From contig CM061062.1 in the NCBI GenBank assembly GCA_030762895.1, positions 99,492,874 to 99,556,873 of the forward strand: a DNA stretch of 64,000 nucleotides. Reading direction: 5' to 3'. The position numbers and the translations under genes are program-made. Under the pieces are notes generated by a model, which made no database searches, had not been told where the DNA came from, and saw only the letters and a program-made list of their open reading frames with translations. Each line of letters opens with the position of its first letter. The first letter of the stretch is position 1. This DNA comes from Sophora flavescens. Taxonomy: Eukaryota; Streptophyta; Magnoliopsida; Fabales; Fabaceae. This document shows positions 11,801-22,400 of this stretch, in pieces.

Positions 11801-13834
11801 TAACGATGTATAATATAATATTATCCTTAAAAAATAAACTAGCAACACGCGCAAGCCATTTAGAGGGTAAAAATGGCAGTAATTCACGCCGTAACGGACA
11901 AATTAGTGTGTATTCAAGGGATTGCGTGACAGATTATCAAGCTCATTAGCAATATATATTTGAATTTGAAGATGAGATGGAGCTAACACGAGCTCATAAT
12001 TAATTTTAACTTATTTTAAGATAAAGTTTGCATATGAACTAATATGTTTAAACAACAAGAATTATGCAATTAACTTGTCAAAAAAAAAAAAAAGATTTAT
12101 GCAATTAAATTAACAGCTTGTTATGTTGTTATTAACCATGAAAAAAGTGGAAGGGTAGACAAACTTAAGAACAAAACATCCCTAAAGCGAGGAGGCAAAC
12201 CGAACAGAATATTAGTGTGGATCCCATCCTCTTAATCATTTTGGTCTGTAGCATGAATATGACTAATTAACGACAAAGAAAGGTTGAGAGTGTCACTAAT
12301 CATAATTATTAGTAATCAAAAGTGTTTATCCATATAAGTGTCCCTTTTCAAATATAAACTCCCCAAAGAAAGAGCATAAACATTGCTAGAGAGAGACGAA
12401 CACAGAATGAAACATGTTGACCAAATGTTTCTGATTACCCCTTCTTTGTTTGCCATTTTTCAAAGGTAACTGGTGGCCAGGGAGCAGAGCAAGAAAGCAA
12501 GCCAGCAACCCTTTGGATTTTTTCTTGGCCATGTTTTGGGTGACATAGTCATAGGGTCTCCAACAGAATAAACCCATTAACAGTTTTGTTTTAATTATAA
12601 TTATAATACATGTTACTAATCATTTCTATATCATCTATGTTAGTGAAAATGGACCTACGACAACACCTATACTAAACATTCTGTCTTTCAAATCAAATCT
12701 CAATTTCCCTGTCATTTTATATTAATATTTACATTATGTTCAGCTCTAATATATATATATATATTTCTCTCCTTTTTGTCTCTCTTATACTTATATATAT
12801 ATATATCTACATGTGGCAAAATTGCATTGGATCAATAGTCTGTTTCTACATGAGCATGCAGCAAAGGAGTTGCAGGAGATGTCAATGATATGTCCCCTTG
12901 AACAGTGAAAGATGTAGTAGTGGGGATAATTTTGAAGCACCTATGCTGGGGATGATTTAGCTTAGGGGTTGCAAATAAAATATTCGGTGTTGCCTAGAAA
13001 AGAAAATTATGCACCACTTGAGATGGGATGGTCAACATTTTTTTCCCTATGAATATATATTTGAGGGTATTGGTATTCTAAAAGGAGCAGAATTTAAAAC
13101 TATTGGAGTATCCCTCAAGATACATTTGAAAGCTTTTTGTTTTAAAATTGTGTCAGATGCATTTGAATGTGAAGCTCAAGTAGGAATCCATGCATTATTA
13201 ATGGGACCACATTCCAAGCAGAGCAAGTGGGTTTGACACATTTCTTGGTATAGAAAAATGTGAGACATCAATGATGCTATTATTCTGTAAAGAATTATGG
13301 CTATAAAAGTTTATTACTATAATATTGATAATATATTTTTTTAATAGAAGACCAATTGCAGGGATTTAATACCTATACAAAGAATGATATTTTAATGTAA
13401 AGAGCACTTTTAAGATCTAGCAGAGGAATCAGTTGGATGGTGTAGGCCAGAAAGAATAAATTATGGCTATCTAAGGTAGAGAAGAACACACCTGGGCTTT
13501 TAATTAGATATATGGCTTTAACTAGACTAGATTTCATTCAAAGATGCTCTGGAAATCACTAAGATCCAAAAAGAGAGAAAAAAAGAAAACTGTGCTTATT
13601 CTTGATAATAATTAAAGAGATATATCTGATCCTATAAGAAAGGGTTGAAGTGAAGCTAGCTTTAAAATGCTCTCTCTACAGTTGCAATCTTCTTACGCTG
13701 GAATCACTTTTTGAATGTGTAAAAATTATCAACAAGTGCTCGTTTAGGCCTATTAGTTGGTCAATTGATGACGGTTCAATATTAATCAAAAGTGCTTCGT
13801 ATAACGACAATAGCAGCACATGGTTTAGTCAAAC
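11801..13834. other. Intergenic, nothing recognised
   Basis: AT-rich with two short TA runs (about 12,750-12,766 and 12,791-12,806). ORFs of up to 75 codons (for example 13,009-13,236 plus) have no recognisable family and no typical splice or start context. Confidence 0.6.
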
Positions 13835-14477
13835 ATGAAATTATCACAAGCGAAGCTCTGTGTATATAAAATGAAAACAAAAAAGTAAATAATAATAATG
13901 ATAAATATATTTTATTGTAAAATTAAGTACTATTGTCATGCGATTACATTTATATACTACTATTAGCATTTTTTTGTTAGATAAATATAAGCACTTCAAT
14001 AGTATTATAAAGGGTTAGTAGGCGGCATATATGGTTGGTATATATGTAAAATAAGTCAAATATTAATGGTACACGTTCCATTAGGACCTGCAATCGCCAT
14101 TTTTATATTTGTCCATCTTTGAAAAATGAAGCTAAAATATATTTTAAAAAACAGTCACACAAGTTTACAAAGACAATTGTCATAAATTTACATATGAATT
14201 GCTCCAAAAAGAAAAAAAAAATGTTAACTTCTAATATTTTATCATGAATGGTCCGTTGATGTCAACAAAAAAAAAAATCATGAATGGTCCGTTTTTAATT
14301 AAGGCTCATTTATTTGTACGTTTTTTAAAAAATTTAAAAAGTTCATTTTGATTAAAATTCATGAAATTATCACAAGCGAAGCTGTGTGTATATAAAATGA
14401 AAAAAAAGCAAATAATAATAATAATAAATATATTTTATTGTAAAATTACGTACTATTGTAATGCAATCATTTATATA

Positions 14478-15007
14478 AGTACCTTTTTTTTTTATTAAAA
14501 AGTATTCATTCATTCAAATTGATAAAATATATCCAAAAAACATAAATCCAACATCACCAAAAATCGAAAAGGATGATTCTGCGAACAAACTCACAAACCC
14601 AAGTTAATAGCATAACACGGCAAAATCAAAATGCCTACAAAAGTGACAATATCAAAGTCGCCGGAATACCCATGTTTCCTGATTTGTAACATTGATGCCT
14701 AATTCTTGATCAAATTTGTGATGGATCGAAGTAGATATGTCAATCTGAACCAAATGAACACCGCACCAAGACGGGAACCAAACAATACCTCACCAAGACG
14801 ACGAACAACAATATTACCGTACACAGATGACGAAAAACACGGGAAAAAAAAACTAGATCTACGTGAAAAAACCACTTATTTAGATAAAAGGGGAGGAAAA
14901 ATGATGTAAATGGATGATTCCAGACCAAAAAATACCCAAAACCACCCCTTCTAGTGGTAGCACGCAGCTGTTTGTAGAGAGAATTGAGAGAGTTGGAAGT
15001 TAGAGAA
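14478..15007 (-). mobile_element. Retroposon insertion with 10-bp target duplication
   Basis: Absent from the first copy of the surrounding tandem repeat, which gives an empty site. It is flanked by CATTTATATA on both sides (14,468-14,477 and 15,008-15,017). The plus-strand left end is a T run (14,483-14,493), so the element is on the minus strand with an A tail, as for LINE- or SINE-type retroposons. The body of about 530 bp begins with a CT-rich leader (minus strand). The longest minus-strand ORF (ending at 14,740) starts in flanking DNA and shows no reverse transcriptase motif, so I do not call it coding. Confidence 0.7.
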
Positions 15008-15117
15008 CATTTATATACTACTATTAGCATTTTTTTCCAGATAAATATAAGCACTTCAATAGTATTATAAAGGGTTAACAAGCAGACCAACATGTGATTG
15101 ATCTAAATGGTAATGAG

Positions 15118-15201
15118 CAATGTTTTAAAAATTGGTTGAACTGGAGAACCGGAAAGAAGAGTGGTTCAAGGTCCAACGGGTTCAATCGGTGGTTGAACCG
15201 G

Positions 15202-15245
<44 letters not shown>

Positions 15246-15597
15246 TTAATAAATACATCAAAGAACAAGTATAATTTCAATACAAGTTCTAATTTTCATA
15301 TTAAGTCCAAATTATTTAATACTTAAAAAAGCACAAATTGAAGTACGTCATTCAATTTATGGTGCTCTAGGTTTTTTTTATTTAAAAAAAGTCTTTTTTA
15401 TTTTTGAATTTTTTTAATGAACCGACCGGTTTTTCCGGTTCCGATTTTCCGGTTTTGGCATGGTTCAATTGGTTTTTTGTGATTTTTAGCGGTTGAACCT
15501 CTTTTTCGGTTCTGTGGTTCAACCAGGATGGGAGACGGGTCCGGTCGACGGGCCAACCGGTTGAACCGGTCCGGTTGGATCGGTTTTTAAAACACTG
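15118..15597. mobile_element. MITE with CCGGTT-rich subterminal repeats
   Basis: Left end CAATGTTTTAAAAATTGG. The right end in reverse complement begins CAGTGTTTTAAAAACCG. Both subterminal regions are rich in inverted CCGGTT/AACCGG and GGTTGAACC motifs. It interrupts a SINE between its A and B boxes. The superfamily is not certain; a hAT-type element is possible, but no clean 8-bp duplication is visible. Confidence 0.7.
15201..15244. repeat. Compound (TA)n(CA)n microsatellite
   Basis: About 20 bases of TA repeats run directly into about 23 bases of AC repeats, inside the MITE at 15,118-15,597. Confidence 0.9.
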
Positions 15598-16065
15598 GCA
15601 ACAAGTTTGAACCCCTTAAGCAAGTGATCAGGGACAGGGGTTCGATCATTTGTTCTTATGTATGCAAAAAACCTGATTGGGAGGGGTCAACCCTTCAATA
15701 TCATCAGATGCCTAAAAGGATTAGTCTTCATAATTACGTGCGTAGGATAAAAAAAAAAAAAGGGTTTAGCAGGCGGCATATATGATTGGTATATATATAA
15801 AATAAGTCAAATATTAATGGTACACGTTCCATTAGGACCTTCAATCACCATTTTTATATTTGCCCATCTTTGAAAATGAAACTAAAATATATTTTGAGAA
15901 ACAGTCACACAAGTTTATATAGATAATAGATAATTGTCCTAAATTTACATATGAATTGCTCTGAATTTTTTTTTAAAGTTAACTTCTAATATTTTATCAT
16001 GAATGGTCCGTTTTTAATTGAGGCCCGTTTATTTGTTCGTTTTTAAAAAATAAAAAGTTCATTTT

Positions 16066-17268
16066 GATTAAAATAATTAAATGTATTTAAATTTTTTTTT
16101 TATTAGTTTTAGTGTTTTTCTCAACAGCCAAAAAAAGTAGCTTCTGAAAAAAAGTTAATTTCTCGACAGAACTGAACAACTAAACAATAATTTACCCCAG
16201 CACTAAAAGAAAAACAATATATTCTATAGAAAAATGGCAAACTGCTTTCACTGAAGGTTCAAATTTGAGGATGCAACCAAAACCCAACCCTCGAGTTGAG
16301 TAATCAAGTTTCAATTCTTCAATTTCGGGAATTTAGTTAGTTCTCTTTCTTTGATTTTAGGGGATGACTTAAGGAATTAATTGGTATACACAATATTAAC
16401 CAATTAGAACTTGACAAATCATTAAAAATATTTGACTCTTAGCCTAATTATTTTAAAAGTCACAAATTTCATGATTTTTGATTGGTCGTTAGTGTAAAAA
16501 TCTTTACACTAACATTATATATATAAGTTAGGGAAATGTTAACGAGTGCTGACGCTCGTTAAGGGATCAAGAAAAGAAACTTTGTATTGAGAATTTGAGT
16601 ATTTAATGTTTGAAGAAGTTAAATATTTAGTTTTCTAATGAAAACTTGTTTCTTATGATTCAGAGTGAACGAGATGCTCACATTTGCTCTTATATACGTC
16701 ATTCACCCGGCCGAAAGAAGACACAAAATGAACTGCTTCGCTGAGCCCAAAATATGGTACCTCTTCTGGCCCATGTGCCTAAGTTTTTATTAGGTCCAGA
16801 ACAGAGGCCGTAACCAACTTTAAACTGACCCACCGAATAAAATATACACCGTTTGCCGGTAACATTTGTAAATTTGTAAAATTATATAACTATATTTCAC
16901 GGGGAAAAAATATATTAGAAGATTGTAATCACAGTCAAGGAATTTAGTTTTAGGAAGTGAGTAGGACTGTAGAAGGGATGAGAAATGACAACTGAAAAAT
17001 AGATAATAGAATAAAATAATTGAGCAACAAAGTTTCTCGTGCTAGTGTTTACTGTTTAGTCAAAAATGGTAAATTAAATACAAAGACAATTTCAATATTG
17101 TTTGCTTGGATTGAGAGAAAAATATAAACAAATGAATTGCTGGAGATTTCAAATAAACTCTAGTGTAAGAGTTGACGGCTTCAATGAATTTAGGTGCAGC
17201 ATTTTTTATTTGGGCCGTTAGATTAAAACTATTTAATTGGATGGCAATGATTCATTTGGAAAATTTTA
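16066..17268. other. Intergenic, possible short MITE near 16,531-16,690
   Basis: Mostly featureless. At 16,531-16,690 a segment starts GGGAAATGTTAACGAGTGCT and ends with a loosely inverted AACGAGATGCTCACATTTGC. This may be a small diverged MITE, but the inverted similarity is weak and no duplication is visible. Confidence 0.35.
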
Positions 17269-17975
17269 GGTTTAACTATTGAGTAGGTCCCTGAATTATT
17301 TGAAGATTTTCAAATAGGTCCCTATACTTAAAAAATTTGTAATCAGGTCCTCGAACTTTTATAAAATTTTCGATTCGGTCCTTAAACTAAAAAAGTTTTT
17401 AATTGGGTCCCTGAACTTGTATAAAATTTTCAATGAGGTCCCTAAATTATAAAATTCGTTAGTGATATGTTGAATTGGACGGAATATAACAGATTTCATC
17501 CAAGCTGGATAACCATATCAGCCATTTATGAGTAGTTCGGGTGGAAGATGAACCTTGAGATATTGTCACAACAAAATAAATCAAGATGTAGTACGTTGCA
17601 AGTGTGGGAACTATTTTAGACAAAATTATTGGGGAAGGAATGAACTATTTGTTCAGATGCTGGAGAAGCAATCGCAGGTCACGTTTTGGTTTTCTGGCTC
17701 AACATTTTGATCTTTTGTAACCCTAAATACAAATTTGGAGGAATTCTAAGTCACGTTTCACATCAGTAAACTTAAAGACCTTTTCATGAAACCTTACCCC
17801 AGGGACTCAATTGAAAATTTTATATAAGTTCAGGGACTCGATTAAAAACTTTTTTAGTATAAGGACCCAATTGAAAACTTTATAAAAGTTCGAGGACTCA
17901 ATTACAAATTTTTTTAGTATATGAACTTATTTGAAAATTCCAAAATAGTTCATAGACTTGCTCAATAGTTAAACC
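17269..17975. mobile_element. Mutator-like non-autonomous element, 707 bp
   Basis: Ends GGTTTAACTATTGAG and its exact inverse CTCAATAGTTAAACC. The inverted arms extend about 200 bp each. They are built of repeated units of the form 'GGTCC(C/T)...AAACTT.TATAAAATTTTC'. It is flanked by AAAATTTTA (17,260-17,268) and AAAATTTCA (17,976-17,984), a 9-bp duplication with one mismatch, as expected for Mutator-like elements. The unique core of about 300 bp has no coding frame. Confidence 0.8.
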
Positions 17976-18792
17976 AAAATTTCATCATGTGTTGGCCACA
18001 ACCAAATCTGAGAATGAGAAGGTAAAAGGAAGCATAAAATCAAGTGCACACAAAAGGAAAATAACTCTTTCTTAGCAATTATTTTTATATATAATATAAA
18101 ATACGCTGTTTACAAATGTAGGTCACCTAATTCGCATTACCTTTTCTAATGTTTTGAGTTGTGATATTTAAATACAAAATTTAGATATTATATGTGACAT
18201 CGTATATACACGCGTTTCGAGAATACCACAAAAAACAAAGAGGACACCATATGGTGTCCCCAAAATGTGTTCAAAAAACATTATCCAATGTTTTTTTCAG
18301 TCATTTTCTAATCTATCTTAAGGGACTAATTTAAACAAAACAAATAACCTAAGGGGACTAAAAGTGTAATTTTGCCTTAAAACAATAGTTACTATGTACC
18401 CAAAAAAATGTCATTCGGGTGTCAAGAAATTAAAATTTAAAAAATAAAAAAATCACTCGGAGGCAACTTATAATGGGATCAAACCTTTTTCTAAGTGTAC
18501 TAAACCTTCTCAAACCTTGTAAGAATTAAAAATGGTCAAGCCCTGATTGCTTACACTATTACTTCACTCAATAAACTTATCATAATTATCATAATCCTAC
18601 AGTCAAACGAGGATTAATTCCATGAGCAATTCAAATAAGCTGAAGCTATAGAAATACCTTCTATCAAAACAGGAAGAGTTTAGACGTAGGTAAAGTCTCG
18701 TTCATACATAGCTTAGACCAAAATCTGAGGGCGGATCTAATAAATGAAGACTCGTTAGACGTAACTGCTTGAGAAATAAGATATGTGATATA
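17976..18792. other. Intergenic with 18-bp perfect palindrome
   Basis: No gene seen. GGACACCATATGGTGTCC at 18,242-18,259 is a perfect 18-base palindrome; its meaning is unknown. Confidence 0.6.
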
Positions 18793-19118
18793 GGTGGTGT
18801 TTGGAAGAGCTTATTTAAGCTCCTTTTGACTTATCTGATGACATAAGCTCTTATGCAGTGTGTTTGGCAGAGCTTATAAAAATAACTTATGACATCCCAT
18901 AAGGAGTTTTTGACTTATTTTCATAAGTCACTGGGAGAAGCTTATGGAATTATCATAAGAGCTTATGCACTAAACACCGTCTCCGTGTTTTTCACTATTC
19001 GAATCCTCTCATGCCCCTTTCTTTCTTTTTCTTTCTTTAAGCGCTTATGACATAAGCTCTCATGCTATAAGATCTTATGCGATAAGCTCTTAATTAAGTT
19101 GTTTACCCAAACGCACCC
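18793..19118. mobile_element. MITE with GTTTGG-type termini
   Basis: Left end GGTGGTGTTTGGAAGAGCTTA. The right end in reverse complement begins GGGTGCGTTTGGGTAAACAA, followed by AAGAGCTTA. The interior is full of AAGAGCTTATG/CATAAGCTCTT motifs in both orientations, giving strong fold-back potential. About 326 bp, non-coding. ATA flanks it on both sides, too short to be conclusive. Confidence 0.65.
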
Positions 19119-19444
19119 ATAATACCTTGAGAGTCTAGTTTGCACCAAAATTACAATATAATGATACTAGAAAGGTCACTCTCCTAGTTAATCTTATTGA
19201 AGACAGATATCAAAATTGTATATGTAAACTGGGGCTGGACACTGTTGGAAACAGTACTTAAAAGAGTTTTCAAGTGGGAAGTTGACTCTGATTCAATGTT
19301 TCTAGAATCTTTGAACTAGCAATTATTCAAGAAATAGACAATGAACACTTAAATCCAAACCTTTCATCATCTGTCTACAACATAACGTACACATCTACCA
19401 CTGCAATACACTACTTGACAAGGAAGGCTTCACAAGGAGGCATG

Positions 19445-22400
19445 TCATTCTTCTTCAAAGTCCAAGAGGAAATCAGTCAAGTTCTCAGAATCATCTATAG
19501 CCTCGTCCAGGGACAAAGGACCATCCTTCTTTTTGGTTTTGGCTGCATGTCCCAAGAGATGAAGGAAGAATGTTTAGGCAATTAAACATTGTTACTGATG
19601 AAGTAAGAAACATGTGACATATAACGTCTGATTTTATAATTCCAATGTAGATATCAGAAAGCCTTTTATGTACCATTCTACCTAAGGCTACTATTTCGCA
19701 AAGATATCGGTACTCACGCTAGCTTGATTAAAGAGATACTGAAAAGAGAACACTTTTCTTAAAAAGAATACCTTTGATTTGCGGAGCTCAGGAGTACTTT
19801 TCAAGACACTCCAATTACGAGTAATCTTCTCTTCCCCTTCCTCTCCCTCTTCCTCTTCTTCACCAAGATCACTATCCTCTTCATCCTATTTAACCAAGTG
19901 AGGAAATGTTACTTACAACCAACAATTTAGTAGTAATGAAACTCGCTAGACAAATACATTCCAGTGGTCGTCTTGTTCACCATTTACAAGAGTAAATGAA
20001 ATCTTATAAAGATGGTGAATCGAATCTCACATCATTTTCACCAATGTCAACGGCTTTGGCCATAGCTTCATCCATATCTGTTATCTGCCATATTGAAAAT
20101 AAAAGGTATCAAACTATAATGACAGGTGAATAGGTAGTATTCGTAGGAAGGAGGAGGATGCAACACAAAAAGAAAAGGTTATAAGAGGTTAATTATGTGA
20201 AGCTTTATATAGTGACACATGGTTATGAAGATAAGGTAATAAAAAAACACACAGGAAATACATCATACTGGTATTTCCACAATAATTCTGTTGTCAATAA
20301 ATTCATAAAACCTTGCTATAATTTTTGATAAGGTCAAACAAGCTCATACATAAATCATGCTACAAATAAGTTATTAAGACTCTGTTTAATCTTAGTTCTT
20401 CCCCCTTTTACTTCAACAAATATAATCATCAAGAATAAGACACACTTTTCATATTTGGATTTCTAGTTTTTTCAACCATTTTTATTTCATCCAGATTTTC
20501 AATTATTAAGCCAACCTGATGGAAATGTGGGGCCAAATAACCAAATGAAAGTCAATCGACATTCAAAACCATATTTCATATGATTTTTTTTTTACTCTTC
20601 CACAGCGTCAACAAAAATCATCCTTTACTAGTGGTGATGCCTTTAGGGTTCCCAATGAAATGATAATTCCAGCCCATGAAGCATAAATGATGTACTGGAT
20701 GGGGAAAAGATAAGTACTCCTTGGTGCTTCCAAACAAGTGATTATTGATATAAGTGAAGTTTTGTATGAAGCTTTGCTTATTTGACAATTTATGTTAACT
20801 AAACTCAGATCAAAACAGTCAAACTATAATTCTAATGCTTTCGGTCTTATGGAACATCTAACCTCTTCTGGTCTTCGCCTCAAAAATTAGTTGCGGGTAG
20901 AGCCAAGTTTTCACTTTTCATTTCTTTTGATTATTTTTTGTGTTGGGTTTATTTCATTTCAATTTAGTTAGATTTTCACCTCAGGAATGAACCTAACCAT
21001 CAAGATCAAGAAACAAGAAAACGGATTCTAAGATTGTAACTATTGTCTTTATCCCAATTGCCTTTTGTCAGCTTCAAATGAAGCTTGAAGAGAAGCTAGC
21101 AATGTAAAAACAGCCAAAGGAAAGGAAACTGGAAATTTCACTTACGACAACTGATCGTTGATATAAATTAGTCTAAATTATTGTTCATTAAATACAATAT
21201 TTTTTTACATAGAAAGAAATACGATATTTCTTTGATTCATCCATTAAGACTATTTGGATATAAGGACTTAGAAAATTGCCTAGTTGCTAAAACAAACGAG
21301 ACTCTAGAAAAACTTAAAGCCTTCCAATTGACACCCTTATATCTAAATGTAACAACAGAATTCATCCAAAAAGGTTTGCACATGGTAAATTAATACAGAA
21401 GACATGAACAAGTCAACGTGTGTATTTCACTTTCCAACACCCAACTTAAGCCAAAACATATAAAACTCAACAGTAAAGCTCTTCAAGATAGCAATTGCCT
21501 ATATGTAATTCATCTGTTTGCAAAACAATCCTTCCATCTGTATCTTACACTATTAGTTAGTATTATAAATTTCATACTTATTACTTCTTTACCTCAAGTT
21601 GTTCAGTCTTCTCCTTTGCCAGAATCTTGTCAAGTTCCTCCCTTGAAATGATTTTTCCATGCTGATCAAATAAAGGGAAAAAAGTTTGGTAAGTGTGACA
21701 TAAATAAATAATCACAGTAGTCCTTAATAGACTTTATCTCCCCATTATATGTCTGGAAATTGAAAATTTCAACAATCAGGAGAAAAAGAAGAAAGATAAA
21801 ACAAACATTACCATATATTTGAGGAAAAAATTTAGCCACTGTAACTACCTCAAAGTCAAAGATAAATGTAAAACAACAAATTATAAAAGTGTCATGTGCT
21901 CTGTGGGAATATCCTTTATAGAAGCAACAAGTAGTAGCTACCTTGAAAGGATTAGAATACATATAAAATTAACAGCTACTATCCATCTTATAAACCAACT
22001 AGGAAAATTGTTTTTCACCTTTTTTGGTGGATAAAAGCCTTTAACAGTTTTACCTTTAGTCAGATTGAAAAATTAAGACAAGATATCTTAGAAGTTAGAA
22101 TGTGGATAAAAATTAACTGTGAACGTCCACATGAAGCTTATATTTTGGAAACAGAATAGCTCAAAAATATAAAGCAGTATTCAAGTACATCATACACGGA
22201 GTGACAAAATTGTCCCAAAAATCTCTTACCACTCCATCCAAGAGATATGTTTCATATTCATCTAAAGAAGTTAAAGTTTAAAGTTTACTCTCATTTAGCA
22301 ATCAAAATTTTCAGGAAAAATTTAGGAAATGACAGAAAACGAAGAAGTCGAGCTAAGAGCAAATGACCTCCTTCAGATAAGCCAGCATATTTGGTGTTGG

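Larger units (their letters stand above)
15089..15760 (+). mobile_element. tRNA-derived SINE split by a MITE
   Basis: The 5' part (15,089-15,117) has an A-box-like region ('GATTGATCTAAATGGTAATG'). The 3' part (15,598-15,760) has a B box (GGGGTTCGATC), a SINE body and a 13-base A tail ending at 15,760. The pieces together make about 190 bp. Flanks 15,071-15,088 (AGGGTTAACAAGCAGACC) and 15,761-15,778 (AGGGTTTAGCAGGCGGCA) are diverged copies of the same target sequence, also present uninterrupted in the first tandem-duplicate copy near 14,010. The family resembles the minus-strand SINE near 57,500. Confidence 0.75.
13835..16065. repeat. 526-bp tandem duplication, second copy interrupted
   Basis: The unit beginning ATGAAATTATCACAAGCGAA occurs at 13,835 and again at 14,361. 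The first copy runs uninterrupted to 14,360 and ends with '...TTCATTTTGATTAAAATTC'. The second reaches about 16,065 because it holds a poly-T-headed retroposon (14,478-15,007) and a SINE (15,089-15,760) that itself holds a MITE (15,118-15,597). The pieces of the second copy between insertions match the first in order. Confidence 0.85.

Noticed and set aside
12855..12885. A stretch (GCAAAGGAGTTGCAGGAGA) loosely like plant miR399 or miR2119
   Set aside because: No complementary arm lies within 300 bases on either side, so no miRNA precursor can form; the match is also imperfect.
13009..13236. 75-codon plus-strand ORF
   Set aside because: Weak coding character, no family recognised, surrounded by stop-rich DNA; a possible inverted pairing of TTGAGGGTA with TATCCCTCAA is too short for a miRNA.
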